Origin: Stromatinia cepivora
Lineage: Eukaryota > Ascomycota > Leotiomycetes > Helotiales > Sclerotiniaceae
Reading direction: 5' to 3'
Assembly (NCBI GenBank): GCA_014898415.1
Contig: RCTD01000027.1
Location: forward strand, 186,001 to 250,000
Length of the DNA: 64,000 nt
Shown piece after piece: positions 54,530 through 64,000 of this stretch; positions within the stretch are counted from its first letter, which is position 1; each line of letters starts with the position of its first letter. The translations under genes were made by a program, and so were the position numbers. Under the pieces are notes generated by a model that searched no databases, was not told the origin of the DNA, and saw only the letters and a list, made by a program, of their open reading frames with translations.

Positions 54530-56091
54530 ATGAACGTAGGCAAGATGAAGAGTCCAAAACCTTTAACTATCGTCATAAAATTAGGTACTAACAAACCTCT
54601 TCTCTTTTGATGCCAGAAGCTGAGTCACGGGGTGTTATAGGAACGAGTTCCATTGTGGATGAGAAAACTCATGAGCCATTATTGAGTATTTTAAGTTTGA
54701 TTGTAGAAACTGCGGTGAAGCTTCACAAGGATGGACACAAAGTTATTATCGTGTCCTCCGGAGCTATTGGAGTTGGGCTGCGCAGAATGGACCTGGACAA
54801 GAGGCCAAAACATCTTCCTCGAGTACAAGTATGTCATATTCGGAATAGCTGCTCGGTGGATATTAAATTGATGTTCTTGGGTCTAGGCTTTAGCAGCAAT
54901 AGGACAATGCCGTCTCATAAGTCTATGGGACAGCTTGTTCGCGCATTTACAACAACCCGTTGCACAAATTTTGCTTACGAGAAACGATATTGCAGATGTA
55001 AGGTCTCCACGCTTGACTCACGTTATGTGACTGACACCTATAGCGAACGCAATATCGAAATGCTCAAAATACGTTACACGAGCTCCTTGAAATGGGGGTC
55101 ATCCCGATTGTTAACGAGAACGACACCTTAGCTGTCGCCGAAATCAAATTCGGGGACAATGATACCCTATCCGCAATTACGGCCGCTATGCTTCATGCAG
55201 ATTACTTATTCCTAATGACTGATGTCGACTGTCTTTATGATAAAAATCCTCGGACACATTCAGATGCACAAGCAATTGAGGTTGTTGAAGACATCTCCGC
55301 ATTACAGGCCGATGGTAATTATTTCCATATTCACTACTTATTTCTTCTGTTCATAATCACAAATTAATAATCTATCGTCTTCAGTATCAAGTGCGGGCTC
55401 CAGCCTAGGTACAGGTGGAATGTCTACCAAAATAGTCGCTGCCCGTCTTGCCACCTCTGCAGGTGTGACGACTGTGATAACACGCTCCTCAAGCCCTGGG
55501 AACATTGCCAGCATTGTGCGCTATGTTCAATCTCTCAAGACTTCTTCGTCTGGCAGCAAGATTGGTGATGTCACTCCACCTTGTCAAACACCGGAAGCCC
55601 CTACGAGGTCCAATTCGACACTATCTATTGCTGCCGCAACCTCATCATACATTGAGGCACCTCTACATACCAGATTCCTTCCATCACATCAGCCAATTCG
55701 GGACCGCTATTTCTGGCTTTTACATGGACTTTCTCCACATGGAACGATTTATATTGATGCTGGTGCTCATCGCGCATTGGCGGCTAAAGCTGGTCTCCTT
55801 CCTGCTGGTGTTGTAGATGTCGAAGGCACCTTCGCGCAACAGGAGGCCGTGCGTCTGGTAGTCGTTGAACGTCCTACGTCGCCTGATGCAAAGATTATCG
55901 AAGGAACGGGAATCGAGGTGGGTAGAGCGTTAGTAAACTATAGTGCGATGGAGATCGCCAGAATCAAAGGTGTGAGGAGTAGTGAGATACATGGGTTGTT
56001 GGGCTATGCAGACAGTGAGTATGTGGCTTTGAGGGAGAATATAAGCTTCTTCGAAAGAGGGAGTAGAAGTGCGACGCCAGTCCTTGCTTGA
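54530..56091 (+). CDS. PRO1: glutamate 5-kinase (proline biosynthesis)
   Basis: Five exons: 54530-54584, 54641-54828, 54887-54997, 55044-55314 and 55385-56091. The introns are 56, 58, 46 and 70 bp, frame is kept, and the protein is 443 aa. The start may be the ATG at 54530 or the in-frame ATG at 54545. The kinase domain includes [98 protein letters not shown] and [33 protein letters not shown] is the conserved substrate/ATP site. The C-terminal part from about 320 ([20 protein letters not shown]) is the PUA domain, with long Ser-rich insertion before it. The enzyme phosphorylates glutamate with ATP in the cytosol, the first and usually proline-inhibited step. Confidence 0.95.
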
Positions 56092-56560
56092 TTCAGAAAT
56101 AGACTTGTATATAGAAATTAAAATGAACATGAATTGAAGAAGTCTACTAGAAACGATAAATACAAAAACATATATTCATTTAAAAGATTATAATAAAATG
56201 TTTTCCAATTAGTTTATATAATAATAATAAATATTATAAATAATTTTAAGATTTTATTAATAATAGAAGAATTTATAAGAAGATATCAATATTTAAGAAT
56301 ATATTTCTCTTGATAATCAAAAAACAATTTTTTCATTAGATTTGTTTTAATAAATAAGATTAATAGAGAATATTTTATAACAAAAATAAAACAAGTGAAA
56401 ATAATAATATTATATTAGGATATTGAATAATATTATAAAAAGAAGAATATATAATATAATAATTAAAATCCTAAGTTATTTTATGAATTTTGTTAATAAA
56501 TTCAATAATATTATTATTTATAAATTTTTTTCAAAAAAAGAAAAGACTTTATTTATAAAA

Positions 56561-56670
56561 TAATATAAAATAATATAAAATAATATAAAATAATATAAAA
56601 TAATATAAAATAATATAAAATAATATAAAATAATATAAAATAATATAAAATAATATAAAATAATATAAAA
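56561..56670. repeat. 10-bp tandem repeat (TAATATAAAA) x11
   Basis: Eleven perfect copies; the uniformity implies recent slippage expansion. Confidence 0.95.
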
Positions 56671-57538
56671 TAATAACAATAGAGAACTAATTAACTAATA
56701 TATTATAAATTATATTTTTACAAAGATTTTTTTTTGAATATAAAATATTATAGTTTTGATAAAAAAATATTAAAGGATTATTTTTAAAATTCAATATACT
56801 ATATTATTATTTAAAGATATTTGTTATATATTTTTTTAAAAACTATAAACCCTAAAATTATATATATAAATATCTTTTTTATAGTTTATTTTAAATCTTA
56901 TAATTCGATATTGAATGTAAAACAATAAAAAGGTTTATAATTCGATATTGAATATAAAACAATAAAAAGTTTTATAATTAATTTATTATGAATACTCTAT
57001 TCTTTTATTTATATTTTTTATTTGAATTTTTAATACAAATTATGCTTTGAAATAATTAAATATATTTCATTTAAATAAACTTTTTTATATAAATAATATT
57101 TATTTATAAATTATAAAAAATATAGAATATTTGAATAAAATTTTAAAATTTTAAAAACCTTTTAATATAATTAATTTATTTTATTAAATATTTAAAGAGA
57201 ACTTTTTTTATATTTATAAGTTTTGAATTTTGATTGGAAACAATAATATATTAAAAAAAAATTAATTCCAAATTCTAATTTGTTTTATTTTAATTTATTA
57301 TTATATATAATAAATATATATATTAAAATAAAATTATATATATTTATTAAGAATTCAAATAAAATACAAATATTTTTTTAAATATTATAGAATCTTTTAA
57401 GTATTGAAAATAATACTTTTGTATTATATTTTATTTTAAAAAAAGTAAATTATTTATAAAATATTTTATATTTATTCTTTTTTTAAATTTTTTAAAATTT
57501 CTTTAATTCAAAAATCTATTAAGTTAATTACTCTATAT

Positions 57539-57650
57539 ATGGGCCAATCTTCTTGTGGGCCACCCTTGTCACGGGTTCACTACCCATTCCTAGCTAGTCT
57601 GCATGGATACCTCAGGTATCTATTCCTCATATAGTCGGTGCTCTTCTTAA
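57539..57650. other. GC-richer island inside AT-rich block
   Basis: About 110 bp with near-balanced composition (GGGCCAATCTTCTTGTGGGC, later TCACGGGTTCACTACCC) surrounded by over 80 percent AT. No frame or RNA fold was recognised. It contains GTGGGCCACCC, which recalls the boxes of the TIR transposons, so it may be a transposon end. Confidence 0.4.
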
Positions 57651-58601
57651 TATCTTTTTCCCTTTTATATAGAATATTATTATATTATTTAAAGCTTTTT
57701 TCTATACTATAATAATATATTCTATTTTTCAAAAAACTCCACTATTCAGAAAATAATCCCGTTTTATTTCCAAAAAAAAACAATTTGAAGAACGATTTAG
57801 AAATTCAATAATAATATTTAAATTTATTATAAATCAAATCAAAATCCAGATTTTAATATATTATAAATCAAATACTTTACAAAATATAAGATTCAATACA
57901 ATTCAGATTCGATTTATATTTAGATTTAAAATTCATCAAATAACGAAAACAATTGATTCAAAAAATATATTTCGATTTTTAAAATATATTTTAAAAATCT
58001 AATTATTATATTAGATATATTAGAATCAATTATTTTTATTGAATAGAAAATAATATCAAAAACTAAAGATTATATTCGAGAAATCTTCGATTAATAGTGC
58101 TGATTTGTATATAAGTTTTTTATTATCGATAATATAAAGGTTATAGATTCTATATTTGTTTTTCAAATATTTATTAATAATTTGAACCTGGAAATTTCGA
58201 ATTATTTAATATATTTGTATAATTTTGTAAATAAAGTTTTTATATAAATAAAGATTTATTATAAAGAGATTTATAATTTAACTGAAAATTTATAATTAAT
58301 TAATTTATTTAATATATAATTATTTGTTCAAGATATGTGATACTGAGAATAATTTGATTATAATAAATATTAATATAATTATTCTTTTATACTTTTATTA
58401 ATCTTAATAAACTATAAAAAACCCTGATTTATTCAAAAGAAATAAAATAAATAATTTAATTTAATAAAATAAATATCAAGATTAGAAATTAAATTTTTAA
58501 ATCTATTAAAAAAGCGATATTATATTCTTTAATATAGAATGAAAAAAATTATTCTATATAATCTTTTTATTAAAAGAAATAATATAATAAAAAAGATACA
58601 A

Positions 58602-60877
58602 TATTACGAACCTCAACTACGAAACGAGGGTTAGCCGATAACGGACCGAATTGTACGCTAGTTTGAAGAGTTTTCATCTATAATAAAAAGAGAATTCTTC
58701 AATACGATTAAAAAAAGCAATGAAAAGTCTTACTTTTATATACTTATATACTATTATATTCTTATATTTATATTTTGAATCAAATTCTTAATTTTAAATC
58801 TATCATTATTTTATTATTAATAGATTCTTTGTTATAATTCTTATAATTCTTTTTATTCATTTTTGAAAACAATTTGTTGATTAATTTTGGAAATAATCTT
58901 ATTTTTTGATTTACAAAAGTCGTTAAATTTTATTGAAAGATCTTCGAAAGGAAATTATCAAATTAAGTTTAGAAAACGAACTTTTGAGATTCTTCAGAAT
59001 ATCATCGAAAATCTTCGAGATTCATTTTCGAAATTTATTTTCAAAATATATACGAATTTGGTTTCGAAATGAGCCTTTGAAAATCCTTTAGAATATTATC
59101 GAAAAATCTATTAAAAATACTACGAAAAACCTTCGAATTAAGAAAATCAAGAAAACAAGAAAAAAGAATTGAAAAGATTTATTCGAAAGATATAAATATG
59201 ATATACAAACCGAATCCTATTCTATTTTACAAAATTCAAAAGCGAATCTTTAAATTATATAAATTATTTGGGCAGGAGAGTGGAAGGATAGGAAGTATAT
59301 AAAGAATCTTTAAAATCTTATTAGAAGATTAAAGAATTTTGAATATAAAAGTTATTGAAAAAATTGAAGATATTGAAATTGAGATTATTGTGAAGCTTTT
59401 AGTATTATTTTTGAAAAGTATAATGAACGAATTCATATATGATAATAACTATATTTTTGTTTTCAAATAGGATTTTGATGAAATGTTTGAAGTTTTTTCT
59501 TTTTGATAGAATATTAGGTTTTTTTTCAAAAGAAAAAATAAAGTTAATTTTTGTATGATTCTGAAGGATTATTAATGAAAATTGATTACAAATAATTGGA
59601 TCTATATTGGAAAGTTAATATATTAATTAAAAATGAAATAATATTTATATTAAAGATATTATTTTGATATAAATTTGAATCGATATATTGATGAATATAT
59701 AATTTATTTTTAGCAATTAATCATTTTTCATTTTCCTATTTTCAGGAATTCAGATTTTAAAGTAATAAAGCTTATACTTTTTTAAAATAATAGATTTTAT
59801 ATTTTAGATTTCAAAAGAAAAAGCAAATTGAAAACCCCCCCTTATTATTTATCGAATCTATAGAATCATTAAAATCAATAAAAACATCAATCTAAAAAGA
59901 AAGGTATTAATATCCTTTATTTATTACATTAAAAAGTATATCGAATTCGAATTGAAAATATACCCATCGAAAATATATCTATCGAAATCGAATTGAAAAT
60001 ATACCCATTGAAAACATATCTACTAAAAACCTATCTAATTCAAACCGAAAATATATCGAATTCAAACTGAAAGTATATCCATCGAAAACATACTTATCAA
60101 AAACCTACTGAATTCAAACCAAAAATATGTCGAATTCGAATTGAAAGTATATCTATCGAAAGTATATCTATTGAAAACATATCTATCGAAAACCTATCGA
60201 ATCCGAACCGAAAATATATCTAACAAAAGTATATTTATTGAAAATATATTTATCGAAATCGTATCAAAATCGAAATGAAAATAAATCGAAATTGAATATA
60301 TATATAAAGGTTTTTAAATGATATTGAAGAATTTTCAAAAAATGAAATTATAGTTCTTGGTATTTTTATATTATAATACAATTATATAATGATTTTGAAG
60401 ATGTTAAACTTTATAAAATAAAAATATAGATATTCTGATTTCATTATTATAAAAGTTAATAAAGTTTTGAAAAGTTAAAAGGATTTCAATGAATCTATAA
60501 TGATTTTAAAAAAGGTATATAATACAATATCGAATGATATTAGTTTTGATTAGATATTTCAATTTAAATAGTTTCATTTCAATATTAAAAATTTTCAAAA
60601 ATGAAAACTTTGAAAAGAAGGGCTTTATTACGAATTTCAATTACAAAACAAAAATTAATCGAAAATAAACCGAATTATAGATTAGTTTGAAGAGTTTTCA
60701 TTTATAATGAAAAAAGAATTCTTCAATATAATTAAGAAAAGTAATGAAAAGTCTTACTCTTATATACTTATATACTTATATACTATTATACTCTTATATA
60801 CATATTCTGAATCAGATTCTTAACCTTAAACCTATTGTTATTCTATTATTAGCCGATTTTTTGCCATGATTCTCACA
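58602..60877. mobile_element. non-autonomous LTR retrotransposon, copy B
   Basis: LTRs at 58602-58845 and 60626-60877 carry the family ends (TATTACGAACC..., ...GATTCTCACA in the second, ...TTCTTATA in the first). Both share an insertion of ACTTATATACTTATATAC-type repeats absent from copy A. The 1.78-kb interior matches copy A piece by piece (CTTTTTATTCATTTTTGAAA, the CGAAAGTATATC repeats, the block before the 3' LTR) but is more decayed. No target duplication could be confirmed; the flanks are TACAA and CAAAA. No coding capacity. Confidence 0.8.
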
Positions 60878-60892
60878 CAAAAAGATATAAAG

Positions 60893-61083
60893 TGTTACGA
60901 ACCTCAACTACGAAACGAGAGCTAGCCGAAAGCGGGCCGAATTGTACGCTAGTTTGAAGAGTTTTCATTTATATAAAGAGAGAATTCTTCAATACAATTG
61001 AAGAAAGTAATGAAAAATCTTGATCCAAAAACCAAATCTATTGTTATTCGAATATTAACCGATTCTTTGTCATGATTCTCACA
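60893..61083 (+). repeat. solo LTR of the TGTTACGAACC family
   Basis: 191 bp with intact TGTTACGAACCTCAACTACG start and GATTCTCACA end, only 15 bp after copy B. It is better preserved than the neighbouring LTRs and lacks their insertion, so it is a separate, probably younger insertion. No matching 5-mer flanks. Confidence 0.85.
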
Positions 61084-61099
61084 CTTATTCAATTTACTT

Positions 61100-61709
<610 letters not shown>

Positions 61710-62066
61710 TAGTAAAACTTATTTATACTGGATCGAAAAATTTGATTAATTAGATTTGGTACATCTAAGTATCTAGTATAAAAAGTTTTATAAAAGGTTT
61801 TATTCAAGATTTGTACAAATTTTATATTTTAATTTCATCTTCGAATTTCCGATTTCCCTAAAAAAAAGTCACATAATAGCTCTACATCGGGACAAGTAGA
61901 GGTCTATTCTCATCAAAGTTTATATCGGATTTGATTAAAAGTCATCCGGTGATCCGGTATAGGCAAAAAATCCGGTATTCCCATACAAAAATCAATGAAA
62001 TCGGGAAATTTGTCCGGTATATCCAAGTATCCGGTATAATTCAGTCCGGTATAAATAAGTTTTACT
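61710..62066. mobile_element. 357-bp MITE with TA target duplication
   Basis: The left end TAGTAAAACTTATTTATACT and the right end AGTCCGGTATAAATAAGTTTTACTA (inverted) are complementary over about 25 bp with one transition. They are flanked by TA at 61708-61709 and 62067-62068. The right half carries six TCCGGTAT-type words. No coding frame. Fits a Tc1/mariner-pogo MITE (inference) and differs from the two other TIR families in the window. Confidence 0.8.
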
Positions 62067-62068
62067 AT

Positions 62069-62888
62069 ATAAAGAATCTAGAAGACCGTTTTCTAAATCA
62101 TATATAATATATACATCTCAAAACCACTGAACACGATAATATTAATCAAAACGAATTAGAAAATAATTCAAATAAATTTTCTAAATCTCTTTATTTTCCT
62201 CTTTCGATATCATATTTCAGATTTTTTATAACTTCAATATTAAAAAAATTATTACATTCTATAGAATTATTATCTTTTATAAATCTTATTTCATTTTCGA
62301 GTATTTTATTTTTAAAATATTTTATAAATCTTATTCAATCGCGATTTATATATATATATATATAAAAGAACAAAATTATAAAATAAATTACAATTAATAA
62401 TTATTTAAATTTTTTTTTAATAATATATAAATAAATATCAGGGCTTTCATTTACATTAATTTTATGAGATTTATTAATTAATTGAAGTGATCAAAATGGT
62501 TATAATGTATATAGTTTTTGCGAATTCAGAAAACAGCCTTCAAACGGACAATTAAAAATCACATGACGCGAAAGGTGGGTCTGGGTAAAACTAGACTATA
62601 ACTGTCAAGTTTTCGATGCGTAAGTGTAAACCCTTTCTAGATTTATGCATAAAATCACCTGCAATTCTTTCTATATTTATTGCGTCGCATAAGCCGGTCC
62701 CCGCGACCATTTCTAGAGATTGTACTACTTTGGCGACCTGATGTTAACTCAATTGGGATAAGAATTATGATGTACCATAAGCACGAATCTTCGTGGTAAC
62801 GTTAGTATGCATTTGCCAAAGTATAATCTCCTAGAATCAGCATTTTGAAAATATTCATTGCGAGTGCAGTTTGGTTTTAAACAAAACA
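62069..62888. other. AT-rich DNA grading into the promoter of the FAD oxidase gene
   Basis: Composition normalises around 62500. The segment 62500-62888 is the likely promoter. No other gene. Confidence 0.5.
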
Positions 62889-64000
62889 ATGGACATTTCA
62901 ACCTTTTTAAAAAGTATCTTTTACGTTACTCTTACCAGCAACATTACAACATCCATAGCTACGAACTTTGCATATGATCTCCAACCATTGCTCTCATCAT
63001 CTGCAGAAATCTACTATCCTGGTTCGGAAGGGTATATAAATGCCACTACGAGATGGAATGCCTATACTAAACCAGGTCTTGATGTTGTTGTGAAGGTTGC
63101 ATGTGAGGAAGATGTACAGGAGACTGTATGTCCATTTCCATTTCGATGGGTCTATTATCTGCTCACTCGATTCATTTATTGATGGCCAAGTAAATTATTA
63201 ATTATTAATCTCCCCCATCTAGATTCGCTATGCAAATTCACATTCTGTGCCGTTCCTAGCTATTTCAGGCGGCCATGCTACTTCCAGCACGCTTTCGAAA
63301 ATCAAATCTGGCATCGGTATTTATCTCCGCGGCCTTTCGGGTGTTTCTATCTCCTCCACCAATAAATCTCAGGCCCTTATCCTCGGCGGAACTCTATCGG
63401 GCGAGGTGATCTCTGGGCTTTGGGACCTTGGGAAGCAAACTGTAACTGGCGCATGCGATTGCGTCGGTTTCATATCGCCAATGCTGGGTGGTGGTCATGG
63501 ATGGTTAGAAGGCCGATACGGACTCATGACTGACAATGTCATATCCGCGCGAGTTGTTCTGGCGAATGGGACAGGCATCACAGTTGACAATACCCAACAT
63601 TCGGATCTCTTTTGGGGTCTTAGGGGCGCAGGGCATAATTTTGGGATCGTCACATCGGTATATTACCAGATCTACGATCGAACCCCTGATATTGATAGGT
63701 TTGCAACTGCGACGTTCACATTCACGCAGGATAAACTCGAAGAGGTCTTTAGCATCGCAAATCAGTGGCTCGCTGCAAAATATCAACCAGTCGAACTGAT
63801 GTATATCGGACTGATAACCTTCGATCCGACCGTTGATTCAAAACCCATAGTACATTTTCAATTACGCTGGCAGGGAGCTGATAACATTCCAGACGAATAT
63901 ACGGTTCCACTCCATGCACTTAATCCAGTCAGCGTCAACCAGTCACACGTCAGTCTCCTGAATATCAACGCATTGACAGGAGCATCTCCCTCGGGTCCAG
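62889..64000 (+). CDS. FAD-linked oxidase (berberine-bridge type), 3' end outside the window
   Basis: Exon 1 62889-63125, intron 63126-63222 (97 bp, GTATGT..TCTAG), exon 2 from 63223 open to the window end; 338 residues visible. The start is the ATG at 62889; the frame extends a few codons upstream only from TTG. The N-terminus MDISTFLKSIFYVTLTSNIT is signal-like, with N-glycosylation sequons. The FAD-binding PCMH domain shows VPFLAISGGHATSS (GGH at 95-97; His of this motif commonly carries covalent FAD), GIGIYLRGLSGVSI, the GACDCVGFISPMLGGGHGW loop with Cys, GRYGLMTDNVISARVVLANG and DLFWGLRGAGHNFGIVTSVY. These secreted oxidases act on sugars or secondary metabolites. Substrate unknown. It lies just inside a repeat boundary. 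Confidence 0.9.

Larger units (their letters stand above)
56092..58601. other. very AT-rich repeat DNA, no gene
   Basis: Extreme AT content begins right after the glutamate 5-kinase stop. No readable frame survives. Listed separately are a 10-bp array at 56561 and a GC-richer island at 57539. Confidence 0.6.

Overview
The window is nuclear DNA of a filamentous ascomycete (Pezizomycotina), probably a leotiomycete. The evidence is short introns of about 45-140 bp with GT..AG ends and fungal orthologues such as ATP23, Aurora kinase, TIP41, glutamate 5-kinase, an NCS1 permease and a siderophore-type MFS transporter. Gene-bearing stretches of normal base composition alternate with very AT-rich, stop-riddled repeat blocks whose C-to-T/G-to-A decay looks like repeat-induced point mutation (RIP). 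The class-level placement is inference.

Layout. 0-7 kb: a decayed Ty3/gypsy pol, a reverse-oriented solo LTR and an unexplained AT-rich block. 7-14.3 kb: a gene-poor strip with a 5'-incomplete unknown gene, a 529-aa orphan gene, two minisatellites and a C2H2 zinc-finger gene. 14.6-23.3 kb: a transposon nest made of a giant palindromic MITE, two head-to-head copies of a TA-inserting TIR transposon, an LTR element inserted in one copy (AAATT duplication), and a gag-only LTR element inserted in the LTR of that element (GTGAT duplication). 23.4-24.6 kb: two intron-containing tRNA genes (Gly-GCC, Glu-UUC). 25.8-31.5 kb: a P450 pseudogene, an intact RNase T2 gene and a tyrosinase pseudogene. 32.8-42.8 kb: rhomboid, MFS transporter, NCS1 permease and SET/MYND genes. 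43.5-47.9 kb: a second P450 pseudogene converging on a second tyrosinase, which is broken by one nonsense codon. 50.6-56.1 kb: a compact housekeeping block of two divergent pairs, TIP41/Aurora kinase and ATP23/PRO1. 56.1-62.8 kb: AT-rich DNA with a second copy of the LTR element, a solo LTR, a 219-bp trinucleotide run and a 357-bp MITE. 62.9-64 kb: the 5' part of a secreted FAD-linked (berberine-bridge type) oxidase that runs off the window.

Two themes stand out. First, the transposon nest can be read as a dated series of insertions, because target duplications and an internal empty site are preserved. Second, four oxidative genes (two P450s, two tyrosinases) are broken while adjacent basic-metabolism genes are intact, which points to loss of a secondary-metabolite or pigment function. 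Exon structures were assigned by eye from splice consensus and family conservation. Family names rest on motif recognition, not on database searches.
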